A DNA stretch of 64,000 nucleotides from Muraenolepis orangiensis. Its lineage: Eukaryota; Chordata; Actinopteri; Gadiformes; Muraenolepididae. The stretch spans positions 26,538,747 to 26,602,746 of the forward strand of contig CM051007.1 of assembly GCA_027704905.1 (NCBI GenBank), in the 5' to 3' direction. The notes beneath the pieces are model-generated. The model saw only the letters and a program-made list of their open reading frames with translations, did not search any database and was not told where the DNA came from. Shown here in pieces: positions 22,826-33,775 of the stretch (the first letter of the stretch is position 1; each line of letters begins with the position of its first letter). The position numbers and the translations under genes are program-made.

Positions 22826-23530
22826 TCACACTGGGACATCACCCTTCACATCTAAAGGGCCTTGACAGTTGGACATTAAGCAACAAGTTGCCCATAGCTG
22901 ATTGACAGAGCCTGAAAGGGTCAAAGGAATGGTTGTGTCCCAGATATGATATTCCTTTACCCTTCGGATGGCCCTCTCCACCAAAATCCTTAGTCGGGCG
23001 ATGTTCTGGGTTTTTTCAGTGTCCTCTCTGCTGAACCTGGTGTCTCTTTTGAATGGGGGGATTACAAGGGTTGCCCCAACTTCAGACGGCATCTGGTCAA
23101 TGACAAAGCCTTTGTCAGCCATGCACGCATCTCCAGGCTCAAGTAGGCGGAGGATCCCTGACTGTCGTGTAATTTCTCTGTCTGATATTGAACCAGTGAA
23201 CAGCTTTGAAATAAAGGTAACTACACCGCACGGGGCAATGCCAATCAGACCTTTGAAGGTGTTCGTGTTCTTGTAGGTGGAGAAAGTTTCAGACTGGAGG
23301 GTGAGTGATGATGGTGCCTCACATCTGATCTCTGTGCAGTCTAAAATCACTCGCACATTTGGACAGTAACTAGCAAACTTTTGTGGCATTGTTGCTTGAA
23401 CCTATTCCCTTGTCATCCAAATTGGCACTGACCCCAAAACAATGTAAAGATAATTAGCCCATGTTATTATCACTCTACTCACTGTAGTGGTACTGATGCC
23501 AAAGATGTCAGCAAGCACTTTCTCTTTCAT
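22826..23530 (-). pseudogene. DDE_Tnp_4-type transposase, repeat copy 1 (nonsense)
   Basis: This is the catalytic half of a Harbinger/ISL2EU-like transposase. It has VRVILDCTEIRC with the first D, CMADKGFVID with the second, and ILVERAIRRVKEYHIW with the E. Unlike copies 2 and 3, it has an A at about 23,404 that turns the Q codon of the TREQVQ block into TAG. It alone keeps the authentic C-terminus (TTIPLTLSGSVNQLWATCCL onward). Enzymes of this family cut at terminal repeats in the nucleus. Confidence 0.85.
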
Positions 23531-23810
23531 GCCAACGGCAACTCGACAGCAGTAGAGAAAAAATTAATCCACAAGTTCTAGCCTCCTGTTAGGGCTCGGT
23601 TTATCTAGTGGCATGGCATCACTTGTTCTCTGGGCTCTGCTCCAATACACCAGTCTGGAAGCTGAGGGGGCGATGGATTCCCTGAACGACCAAAACACTT
23701 TCTCTGACGGAAACGGCGTGTAGAATCGAAATTCCTCGTCAGTCTTGCATAACGTGTTGACGTTCAGTGTACAGGGAATGTCCCTCAGTTGAATTTCTAA
23801 ACGCACGATT

Positions 23811-24713
23811 TTAGCTTCCAGTTGCCTGATGGTTTCGGCAGCAGCAGCATCCACTACACCAGCGGAGTTGTTGGGCGTAGTAGTTGTGGTCTGAGGCGGG
23901 TTCTCGGTCGTCTTCGGCGGGCTGTTCGTGCTCTTCCTCCACAGCTGAGTCGCTAGCACAAGCCTGAAGCTCCTCACTTACTCCAAGGCGAGCATTAACC
24001 CGATCGAAAACTGACTGGCGATGATGATTCTCCCCCCAGCCATTCCAGGGAAACCGGCTTGGTGACACACCGGTTTGTAGCATATTCCGCCCATTTTTCG
24101 ACAGGAATGGAATGGTTGTGTCCCAGATATGATATTCCTTTACCCTTCGGATGGCCCTCTCCACCAAAATCCTTAGTCGGGCGATGTTCTGGGTTTTTTC
24201 AGTGTCCTCTCTGCTGAACCTGGTGTCTCTTTTGAATGGGGGGATTACAAGGGTTGCCCCAACTTCAGACGGCATCTGGTCAATGACAAAGCCTTTGTCA
24301 GCCATGCACGCATCTCCAGGCTCAAGTAGGCGGAGGATCCCTGACTGTCGTGTAATTTCTCTGTCTGATATTGAACCAGTGAACAGCTTTGAAATAAAGG
24401 TAACTACACCGCACGGGGCAATGCCAATCAGACCTTTGAAGGTGTTCGTGTTCTTGTAGGTGGAGAAAGTTTCAGACTGGAGGGTGAGTGATGATGGTGC
24501 CTCACATCTGATCTCTGTGCAGTCTAAAATCACTCGCACATTTGGACAGTAACTAGCAAACTTTTGTGGCATTGTTGCTTGAACCTGTTCCCTTGTCATC
24601 CAAATTGGCACTGACCCCAAAACAATGTAAAGATAATTAGCCCATGTTATTATCACTCTACTCACTGTAGTGGTACTGATGCCAAAGATGTCAGCAAGCA
24701 CTTTCTCTTTCAT
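23811..24713 (-). pseudogene. DDE transposase, repeat copy 2 (fused across tandem junction)
   Basis: A 300-codon frame starts MKEKVLADIFGISTTTVSRV, a helix-turn-helix-like stretch, and goes on through the same DDE motifs as copy 1. At the junction after YHIWDTTIP it reads straight into FLSKNGRNMLQTGVSPSRF, which belongs to the region downstream of the THAP finger. Thus the tandem duplication has created an in-frame head-to-tail fusion. An in-frame TAA separates it from its own N-terminal coiled segment (24,747-25,160). Confidence 0.8.
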
Positions 24714-24993
24714 GCCAACGGCAACTCGACAGCAGTAGAGAAAAAATTAATCCACAAGTTCTAGCCTCCTGTTAGGGCTCGGTTTATCTAGTGGCATGGC
24801 ATCACTTGTTCTCTGGGCTCTGCTCCAATACACCAGTCTGGAAGCTGAGGGGGCGATGGATTCCCTGAACGACCAAAACACTTTCTCTGACGGAAACGGC
24901 GTGTAGAATCGAAATTCCTCGTCAGTCTTGCATAACGTGTTGACGTTCAGTGTACAGGGAATGTCCCTCAGTTGAATTTCTAAACGCACGATT

Positions 24994-25896
24994 TTAGCTT
25001 CCAGTTGCCTGATGGTTTCGGCAGCAGCAGCATCCACTACACCAGCGGAGTTGTTGGGCGTAGTAGTTGTGGTCTGAGGCGGGTTCTCGGTCGTCTTCGG
25101 CGGGCTGTTCGTGCTCTTCCTCCACAGCTGAGTCGCTAGCACAAGCCTGAAGCTCCTCACTTACTCCAAGGCGAGCATTAACCCGATCGAAAACTGACTG
25201 GCGATGATGATTCTCCCCCCAGCCATTCCAGGGAAACCGGCTTGGTGACACACCGGTTTGTAGCATATTCCGCCCATTTTTCGACAGGAATGGAATGGTT
25301 GTGTCCCAGATATGATATTCCTTTACCCTTCGGATGGCCCTCTCCACCAAAATCCTTAGTCGGGCGATGTTCTGGGTTTTTTCAGTGTCCTCTCTGCTGA
25401 ACCTGGTGTCTCTTTTGAATGGGGGGATTACAAGGGTTGCCCCAACTTCAGACGGCATCTGGTCAATGACAAAGCCTTTGTCAGCCATGCACGCATCTCC
25501 AGGCTCAAGTAGGCGGAGGATCCCTGACTGTCGTGTAATTTCTCTGTCTGATATTGAACCAGTGAACAGCTTTGAAATAAAGGTAACTACACCGCACGGG
25601 GCAATGCCAATCAGACCTTTGAAGGTGTTCGTGTTCTTGTAGGTGGAGAAAGTTTCAGACTGGAGGGTGAGTGATGATGGTGCCTCACATCTGATCTCTG
25701 TGCAGTCTAAAATCACTCGCACATTTGGACAGTAACTAGCAAACTTTTGTGGCATTGTTGCTTGAACCTGTTCCCTTGTCATCCAAATTGGCACTGACCC
25801 CAAAACAATGTAAAGATAATTAGCCCATGTTATTATCACTCTACTCACTGTAGTGGTACTGATGCCAAAGATGTCAGCAAGCACTTTCTCTTTCAT
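24994..25896 (-). pseudogene. DDE transposase, repeat copy 3 (fused across tandem junction)
   Basis: It appears identical in translation to copy 2 over 300 codons, including the DDE triad and the junction into FLSKNGRNMLQTG. The region on its 5' (THAP) side, 25,935-26,390, differs from the equivalent parts of copies 1 and 2. An internal stretch of about 83 bp is missing there, and the linker after the leucine-rich segment has a different indel. This side may be closest to the single-copy flank. Confidence 0.8.
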
Positions 25897-26381
25897 GCCA
25901 ACGGCAACTCGACAGCAGTAGAGAAAAAATGAATCTAAGTTAATTCTAGTTCTAGCCTCCTGTTAGGGCTCGGTTTATCTAGTGCCATGGCATCACTTGT
26001 TCTCTGGGCTCTGCTCCAATACACCAGTCTGGAAGCTGAGGGGGCGATGGATTCCCTGAACGACCAAAACACTTTCTCTGACGGAAACCGTGTGTAGAAT
26101 CGGAATTCCTCGTCAGTCTTGCATAACGTGTTGACGTTCAGTGTACAGGGAATATCCCTCAGTTGAATTTCTAAACGCACAATTTTAGCTTCCAGTTGCC
26201 TGATGGTTTCTGTTGTTCGTGCTCTTCCTCCACAGCTGAGTCGCTAGCACAAGCCTGAAGCTCCTCACTTACTCCAAGGCGAGCATTAACGCGATCGAAA
26301 ACGATGATGATTCTCCCCCCAGCCATTCCAGGGAAACCGGCTTGGTGACACACCGGTTTGTAGCATATTCCGCCCATTTTT

Positions 26382-26603
26382 CTACACGCGTATGCTCTCC
26401 TTGTCAAAGTGTAGACTGCAGACATACGTGCTTCCCCTGAGAACATGAAACGAGGGACCTTCATCCCTCCTTATCAGCCTCACCCAAGACTTGCGGAGGA
26501 GTTTGTCTTTCGGGAAATCGTGGAAACTGAGGTTTGGCTGTCTTTGTTTTGACGTTGAGCAACCCGGTACACTACAATAACAGCGACAAGAGGAGGCGGC
26601 CAT
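26382..26603 (-). pseudogene. THAP zinc finger of the ISL2EU transposase
   Basis: From ATG 26,603 the frame reads MAASSCRCYCSVPGC, then NLSFHDFPKD, KSWVRLIRRDEG and STYVCSLHF. This fits the THAP pattern C-x(2-4)-C, W, C-x2-H with an FP-containing loop. THAP domains bind the transposon ends. A TAG stop follows ESIRV, and the downstream frame (KNGRNMLQTGVSPSRF) continues beyond it. That same downstream stretch is what the tandem junctions fuse to. Confidence 0.82.
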
Positions 26604-26725
26604 AATTTGTCAGGTATCTGGGGTAACTACCGGAAGAAAGAGTACACTGCTCACGGCTCCGGAAGCAGAAAGTGTGATATAGGCCTATTCTGTTCCGTGA
26701 ATATACGCTGCTGGCAGTATGGCTT

Positions 26726-27048
26726 CAGGGCTCTCAAGTTTTGAAGACAGGCAAGAGTGAGATTCTCCCCCCGGGGGGGGGGTCACGTGCGTTAAATCTT
26801 ACCCAGATACAATAGTGCTATTTTCTGATTGGCTATTTTTTTTAAGTGGCAGGCTCGACTGAGCATTCCAGGGGAGACGCGCTTGAGTCCTGCCGTATAG
26901 TGAGAGCGCCGCGGCCAGAAAAATGTTCGGCGCTGCGGCATATTATAAATAGTTTTCCCGCGTGAGAAATACAATGTGTGGCGGGAGAGCGGGAAAAAAC
27001 CCGAAAAGAGTGACTGTCACGCTCAATGCGTGATACTTGAGAGCCCTG
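26726..27048. mobile_element. MITE with 14-bp perfect inverted repeats and 6-bp duplication
   Basis: The left end CAGGGCTCTCAAGT (26,726-26,739) and right end ACTTGAGAGCCCTG (27,035-27,048) are exact inverse complements. TGGCTT flanks both sides directly (26,720-26,725 and 27,049-27,054). The CAGGG ends suggest a hAT-like element, though hATs usually make 8-bp duplications. There is no coding capacity. Confidence 0.88.
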
Positions 27049-27054
27049 TGGCTT

Positions 27055-28229
27055 CTATTTAACGTTATTGTGAGGAAAAGCAGATATCACGTAGTAGTTA
27101 AATATATTGAGGATGACATGCTAACAAAATATGTACAATGTTAAATGCTTATTACTGTGGTCGCAAACAGGCGGACTAACAAAGCCTCTCTCTGTCTCTA
27201 AATTACTGACCTAAAACCAGTATTCACGAGCGCAGCTCGGTGTAATCTGTCAGCATTAGCTGCGACCACTACTTGAACCCATACTAAAAGGGGCGATCTG
27301 AATCTCCCGGTGTGTCCTCGCTGTAACGTGAACGGAGACATGAAACTGCGTGGCTACAGAGAGCCTCGGTGAAGTTGGTATTACGTTACGTGCACAAAAC
27401 ACATAACAGACTTTCGCTGAAAATAATGCCAAATTTAAAAAATAAAGAGGAATAGTGGCTTTTTTTAAACAAAGCCTATCACGGTGATTTTACCAACCTA
27501 TTACTTGAGAAAAGGAAATGCAATAACGTTAACGTAAGTCATAATGACTCACCTCTGAAAGCAATAATGTTTGTTACCAGATTTGTGCATTAACATTAGC
27601 CTAACAGTTATAATGCAGTCTCTGGACACCATGAAACTTGGGCTGAGGCCAGGGAAATTGGTAAAAGTAAATGAGCTGGTATCTTAAAAGGGCATTATTT
27701 GAAAGTCACGCAAATTGTAAATAATAGGCTTTAGTCGAATTAAAGACAAGGCCGACTGACGTTGAATCACTTACGTTAGCTTAATTTTGACTTAACTTAC
27801 AGGCAGTAAAGTTAGCATGTTTGGTAACTTGTAGTAACGTAAACTGTTCAACTGCTAATGTTACAGCAACTTGTTTATACATTTAAAAAGTTAGTTGTTA
27901 ACTACCTAACAGTAATTAAACAGGTCTTACCTTTGGGTAAGACCTCCAAATGAGTAAAATGTATCAATTTTCTGCAATTTGGACTTTCCTCATAAAATAC
28001 AATTAAATTCTACTCAGGAATTCACAGCTGATTTTACTCAAACAAAACGAAGTAAAATCTATTAAATAAATCATTCAAATTAGTTGAATTCAGCTCAATG
28101 TGATTCAAAACTGCACAGTCTTTTTTTATTATGTATAGGTTACTACAATATTTTTAATAAATATTAATTAAGCCCAATCACAGTTTTTACAGTGCAAGTC
28201 TAAAACAGAGGGTTAAAGATTTATGCTAC
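27055..28229. other. AT-rich stretch, no gene seen
   Basis: There are many short TTAACGTTA-like words but no ORF with family resemblance, RNA gene or terminal repeat that I can support. Confidence 0.5.
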
Positions 28230-30040
28230 TTAACAGTTCTTTTTTAACAGAAAAATCTGCATATCAGCCTTTTCTGGTAGTATGCGGGATCTTTCTGGGC
28301 AAATAGTGTCTCCAGCAGTGGAGAAAACCCTCTCACTAGGGGTTGAGGAAGCCTGCACACACAAATAGGAAAAGGCCATCTCCGAAAGAAAAGGATATGT
28401 GGTTATTTTGTTCCACCACCAGGCAGCAGGGTCATCAGATGTCATTGTTGGTGGCATGTCTTGGTACATCTTCAGCTCTCTGTCAGTCTGGTGCTGGGTG
28501 GACATGGTGCTGGAGGATAAGATTTTCATCTTCAGGCAGTCTTCAGCAGCAAAAAGCTCCTCAAGCGGAGACATTTTAGCCCTCTTGCTGCTCCAGGGAG
28601 GTGGCTGCTCCTTCTCTTCCTCACTCTCCTCTCCTTCCTCCTCATTCGCTCTTTGAGTGAGAGACTGCGTTGTTACACCATGTTCACCACGGTCCTGTTC
28701 TGTTGGCTGTTCAGACTGTCAGCTTTCCTGCCATCATCTTCTCCTTGATCCGGTCCCAGACAGTGCTGTCCTCCACGTGGTGTTGGAAACGAGGGTCTAA
28801 TGCAGTGGCCTCTTCAAGAAAGTTTCTGATGACATCAGTTTGGTACCGCTTAGAAAGGTTTACCCAGACAGCCTGCTTAAGGTTGGACACAAACACTGTG
28901 TTCACTCCCTCTTCAACAGTGAAGTGCTTCTCGAGCTTTTGGAGAATTGGAAGAATCTGGCCGCAAGTTGGGCTCTTTTCGGAAGAAACAGTGTGGATGT
29001 GTATAACACTCATCAGATGGATGAATTCCTCTGCCTTTCTAAAATCCTCATCTGTCAGTCGAGCAAGTCGGTCCCTCTCCATTGCTATCCAAGCTGGCTG
29101 CTTGAATTGCAGGATATTGCTCAAAGAATCGTTCCAACATTAAGTAGAGGGAAGTCTTACATCAAGTATTAGTGTTGAGGCAGATCTAACACAAACAAGA
29201 ACATCTGATTTTTTTTAGAAATTTGATTCTTTTTGTTTTAACAGTTTTTATTTATATTCTGTGTGTTTAAATGCATTTGAAATGTGCATTGTTTGATTTG
29301 AGACGGACAATAAAGTTCTCTTGTCTCATCTATATAAGAATATTCCGTTTTTATAAGATGTATATTATGTTTCGTGCATTGTGTTAACCTATTAAGGCCT
29401 TCAAAATGTACATAATGCACTAATGAGCTGTCCTATAGAACGATCAAATGAAGTAAACTCTGGGGTGCTTACTTAAGACTTGTTGCTTCTCCCAGAGCAC
29501 AGTCTTTCCCATGGATGAACGCTTCATCCAAATGACAACATCCCTGATCTTTGCTGTCCATTTTGTCACTGATGCCAGAGAATAGACACTTTGTGCCCCA
29601 AGATTGAGTGTATGTGCAAAACAACCTAGCTTTATGAAATGTAGCCTTTTTATGGCCACATCCATGTTCGCTGCATTATCAACAGTCACTATTTTATTGA
29701 TGATGCCAAATTCCTGCAGAATTTCACCAATTTCTTCAGCCACCACTTGTCCAGTTTGGGGTGTGTAGACCGCTTTGGATTTTAGAACTTTTTGTTTAAT
29801 TTTTCTCTCAATTATATAGTGTGCTGTCACTGTTAGGTAATGGTCTTGCGAAATGCTTGTCCAGCCATCGCTGGTTAAGGTAACTTTGCGAACACCACTT
29901 AGCTCGAATACAATGTTTGATTTTCCCACCTTATACCAGGCAGAAATCAATTAATTTGTTAAGCTATCTCTGGAGGGAGGTGTGTACTTTGGATTTAGGG
30001 AGTTGGTCATTTCCCTGGAAAAAAATCGATCCAACATAAC
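28230..30040 (-). pseudogene. hAT-Ac type (ZBED1-like) transposase pseudogene
   Basis: On the minus strand, from about 30,040: RDSLTN, a TAA, then LISAWYKVGKSNIVFELSG. LTSDGWTSISQDHYLTVTAH holds the first catalytic D. VTVDNAANMDVAIK holds the second, and LGCFAHTLNLG is the conserved CxxH region. A middle segment covers 29,124-28,711, including EEATALDPRFQHHV. The C-terminal dimerisation block is at 28,574-28,230 (FLSEMAFSYLCVQASSTPSE, ERSRILPEKADMQIFL). Three separate frames and the early stop show it is dead. No BED finger or terminal repeats were identified. ZBED-type host genes descend from this group, but nothing suggests domestication here. Confidence 0.85.
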
Positions 30041-31099
30041 AGTACCTGTTACTGTACAAGTACCCTTAGGAGGTTGCTTAAGGTATACCTTCTTACGTCC
30101 GACGTTAGTAGATGCTGTCCATAACAATGGTTATTCTGGCACCTGAGCACGTAGCAGGGCGCACATCGCCAGATAGCTAAACACCTCCAACTTGATCCAA
30201 TGACTTCAATGATGAGCCCAAAGTATGTTACGGACATGCACTTCTACGTCCATTTATTGAAGATGGTCAAGTAACTGAAGTGTGAAACTGTAAACAATAC
30301 AAAGGGCAACTATCAATAAAGTACACAAATATGATGAAATATAACAAATATGAGCACATAAAATCTCTAAATACATAGATGAACGAATATATACTCACAA
30401 ACAAAGCTTCTTTTAAGATCACACCGGCAGATGGAACAAGATTGAAAGCCCTTGAACAATGCTGATTACTAGCTTGCTTTCCGGAAAAAGGCGCTGCTCT
30501 GATCACATGACTAACAACCCACGTGAATTCTAACAACCAATGAGAATCTCGATGTAATTAAGAAAAATAGGAAACATTTACCTAATGGCCTATAGGTGTC
30601 ACTAGAACCTCTTAAACAGAAAGTAAATAGGTAGGAACACAAGCAAGGAATGCACGTAACATTACAATGGTGCTGAATGTGTTGAAATCGATGGCTCGAG
30701 AATCGACTATTCACTCCATGTAGCGACTGCTTCACCACGTTATGAGAGGATGTGGTGTTCTTTATCAATAAAACACTGCAGGAATACTAAAAAATATTGC
30801 ATTTATCATGACTGAGAACATCTTCATAGAATTTAAAACTTACAAACTCAATTATCAAACCGTAAATATGATTGCCTAAAGGTGGCACGAGCCCGCCCCC
30901 TCAGATTGAGATATCAAGCCTCTTCCCGCTACACCACCTCAGCAAATTACGCCACCTACCAGTACACCTTATTTGGCAAGAAAAGGTTGATTTAAATATT
31001 TTTTATATCATTGTCATGGTGCCTTAAATAACTTTGCAATTAGGGTTGATTAACCTGCAGCCCCATCACACATACTGTGACTTCTTCTTCTTTTGTGTA
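30041..31099. other. Non-coding stretch, no gene seen
   Basis: No gene, RNA or repeat boundary is supported. Short ORFs here have no motif and no codon bias visible by eye. Confidence 0.5.
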
Positions 31100-31478
31100 A
31101 CGTCAGAGGTCCAACTCGGTGTTGTGTAGCCATGCCCGCATCTCTGGTCCTAGGTCGAAGAGGCTGGCTTCCGAGGGTGGTCTATATAAGGGGCAGATGG
31201 TGATTATATGGTCGGCGGTCTGGTCAGGGTCACCGCACTCTCATGCCGCACTATCCGCCAAGCCCCACGTCTTCATTGATGTTTTAAAGCGACCGACCCC
31301 AGTTCGTAGACGGTTCAGTGTGGTCCATTGCCGGCGTGGTAGGTCGTCTCCTCCAATGGCGCCATCTCCTGGGTCCCAGATGTAACAGTGGATTCGGGAG
31401 GGCCCGGCTGACTCCCACTCCTGCTTCCAAGCTGCTGCCAACCATGCATCTCTGGAGATGTCCTCAGAGGTGGAGTTG
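31100..31478 (-). mobile_element. LINE 3'-terminal fragment of another clade (L2/CR1/Jockey-like)
   Basis: The minus strand encodes the typical end of such reverse transcriptases: RRQWTTLNRLRTGVGRFKTS, then AACECGDPDQTADHIITICP with a C-x-C...H-x(4)-C pattern, then LYRPP. The coding is unlike the Tx1-like LINEs next to it and joins copy B abruptly at about 31,478. Confidence 0.72.
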
Positions 31479-31961
31479 ATCAACTCTGTCAAAAGCTTTT
31501 TCTTGATCCAGTGACACAACACCAACATTAACTTTATGAGCCCGACAAACATCCATTACATCCCGCATAAAGAAAATATTGTCCATGATAGTCCTATCAG
31601 GAATGCAGTAGGTTCCAAAATCCCTTTCAGTTTGTTCGACAAGGCTCTGGAGAGTACTTTATAGTCCACAGTCAAAAGGGCTACAGGCCTCCAGTTCTTT
31701 AGTAGGGTCAAGTCTCCTTTTTTTGGCAGCAGGGAAAGCACCGCCCTCTGACAGGACGCCGGGAGGGATCCGGTTCTGAAGCACTCTGAAAAAACTCTCC
31801 AGAGAGGCCATTGATCCCTCGGGCCCGCCCTGATGCCATCTGGTTAACGGCTCCTGTCAGCTCCTCCAGGGTCCGCTCGAGGTCCAGAGCAGCTTTCTCC
31901 TCCGGGCTGAGCTGGGGAAGACTAAATACCCTAATTTGTGCCTTACCCACCTCCCACCACA

Positions 31962-32297
31962 TCATGAAGGAACCAAACTCAGATTTTCTGAGTCCCCACA
32001 TCTGCCAGAAGTGCCCAAAGCTCCGGCAACATGTTTATCCCTCAGCAATTTGGTGTTAAAACACCAGTGTGACCTTACCCTGACCCCCGGGGAAATTATG
32101 AGAGCTGCAGTGACTAGGTGATGGTCTGTGAAGCCAAATGGGATGATTTTGCGGTCAACCAGTCGTACATAAATCCTATCGAGACGTGCAGCAATCGCCC
32201 TTTCGCTATTAAAGCTCACCCAAGTGTACTGTCTTGCTTGTGGATGTTTAACCTTCCATGTGTCTATACGGTCTGTATTTGTGATGATATTATTCAA
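31962..32297 (-). pseudogene. LINE ORF2 endonuclease C-terminal part, copy B
   Basis: The frame includes RQYTWVSFNSERAIAARLDR, IYVRLVDRKIIPF and FTDHHLVTAALI. R-x-D-R-x-Y and the (S/T)DH motif are the closing motifs of LINE AP-endonucleases. The intervening catalytic region between this and the N-terminal start near 32,790 is only partly preserved. Confidence 0.75.
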
Positions 32298-32974
32298 ACT
32301 AGCAGATGACTGTGTGTGGTTCCTGACTTGTCCTATCCAATGTGAAATCTACCGTGCAATTGAAATCCCCACCAATGATAATATTGTCATTCCTGTAATT
32401 TAGTAAGAGTGTTTCTAACAAGTGAAAGAGTAACTCTTTCATTTCCCTGATTGTGGGCATAAATGTTTATGAGACAGACCACAGTGGAGTCTTTCTCTGC
32501 CCTGACTATGAGCAGCCGTCCCTTCACCACTTCATTTGAAGACAAAATGGCGGCGTTAGCTGCTGATTTGAAAAAGACAACTCCTCCTGCACTGAAGTTA
32601 GACCCATGGCTTAAGACCTGCGGGCCCTCCCACCATAAGCCCCAATCCGTGTCCTCAGCTGAGGTAGTGTTTCCTGTAGGAAGATCACATCTAAATGTTT
32701 TTGTGCAGCTACCTTAGATATGAATGCCCTTTTTAATTTATCCCTCCCACCATTTATGTTTAAGGTTCCAATGTTAATAGTATCCATTGAGAGAGAGAAA
32801 GAGCAAGGATGGTTACAAATCAGCCGCGATCAGCCGCTGCCTCCCCGCCCGCGGTTCTGTCCTCACATGACCCGGTAGCGGGCACGGTACCGGGCACTAC
32901 GGCCGCGGCGCTTGCCGCACTATCAGAGCCGCCCGCCGCATCAGCGACAAGGGGCTCGGGGGCCGGAGCCAGGG

Positions 32975-33586
32975 CTACGTTAGCGGCCGGCGGCTTGGGG
33001 ACCGGAGCTGCCTTGCTGTTTGTGCGGGCAGGCGAAGCGCTTGTCCTACATCTCCACACTCAAAGCACTTCATCTGCGCTGCGCTGGCGTACACCGTGTA
33101 GAAACCCTCTCCGTGCTTCACCCTAAACGACACCTCCAGAGTGTTGGTAGGAGAGTCTAGGAACATTAACGCCTGTCGCCTCAGGGACTGTACGTGCTTC
33201 AGTTTTGGATCCTTACATCCCAAACTCACCGTTTTGAACCCACTAGCGAATTTCCCAAATCTCTGTAGCTCGTTCTCCAGCAGCTCGTTGGTAATGAGCG
33301 GCGGAACACCGGAGACGGTGATCCGCGTAGAGAGGACCGACAGCGGGGAGACCTGCACATACAAGTCCCTAATGAACACGCCGCTGGCGACCAGCTGATG
33401 TACTTTCTGCTCACTTTTAACAAAAACTACCACCGCTTTGTTCATCCTGGAGGCGAACACCAGGTTCTCATGACCCACCTGCTCCCCGGCGGCCAGCAGA
33501 GCCTCCTCCACTGACACGCTTATGTCATGCGGGGCGATCCACACTCCCTGCCGCAGGGACGGGGGAGGCGTCTCGGGGGACGCCAT
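32975..33586 (-). pseudogene. LINE ORF1 protein, copy B
   Basis: From ATG 33,586 (MASPETPPPSLRQGVWIAPH) the protein runs about 200 residues. It goes through VFASRMNKAVVVFVKSEQ, GVFIRDLYVQVSPLSVLSTR and FRVKHGEGFYTVYASAAQ into MKCFECGDVG. That is the first half of a CCHC knuckle, after which a deletion changes the frame. ORF1 proteins of this clade bind LINE RNA. This one keeps the best N-terminus of the copies in the window but lacks a complete knuckle. Confidence 0.78.
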
Positions 33587-33775
33587 GCGTCCCGAAAACA
33601 CTCAAAAACCAAAATCACACCGCAAACACAGAGTAAATAAAAGTAAATAAATTAAACCTTACCTGATCATGCAAATGAAAGAAGAGGAAAACAAGTTTAC
33701 CAAACACAAATTGAAATTTCCACGCCGCTCGCGCTTCCACCACCACCGGAAAGAGAGAGGAGAGGAAAGGAGAGG

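Larger units (their letters stand above)
22926..26390 (-). repeat. Exact 1183-bp tandem triplication inside the transposase
   Basis: GGAATGGTTGTGTCCCAG starts at 22,926, 24,109 and 25,292, two steps of exactly 1183 bp. Each unit runs from the transposase C-terminal region back to the segment just downstream of the THAP finger. The junctions read CGACAGGAATGGAATGG, with GGAATGG overlapping itself. The third copy is truncated and diverged on its THAP side. Confidence 0.93.
21985..26603. mobile_element. ISL2EU-type DNA transposon with convergent YqaJ and THAP/DDE genes
   Basis: A YqaJ-type nuclease frame on the plus strand (21,985-22,641) faces a THAP + DDE transposase on the minus strand (26,603-22,826). 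Autonomous ISL2EU elements of the PIF/Harbinger/ISL2EU group are known to pair these two proteins. Both genes are disrupted here, and the transposase part is tandemly triplicated. Outer inverted repeats and target duplication were not identified, so the limits given are those of the coding regions. Confidence 0.75.
31479..33775 (-). mobile_element. Tx1/L1-like LINE, copy B
   Basis: From 5' to 3' on the minus strand: a GC/CT-rich 5' UTR (about 33,775-33,587), ORF1 with a degenerate knuckle (33,586-32,975), and an endonuclease start (about 32,790). The endonuclease end with a DHH motif (32,297-31,962) and part of the RT domain (about 31,960-31,480) follow. Internal deletions remove the ORF1-ORF2 linker (about 500 bp relative to copy A) and most of RT. 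Its 5' UTR begins where the 3' end of copy C stops, so the two are head to tail. Confidence 0.8.

Noticed and set aside
22926..26390. CRISPR-like array
   Set aside because: The repeats are 1183-bp coding units with no spacers. This is tandem duplication of a eukaryotic transposase.
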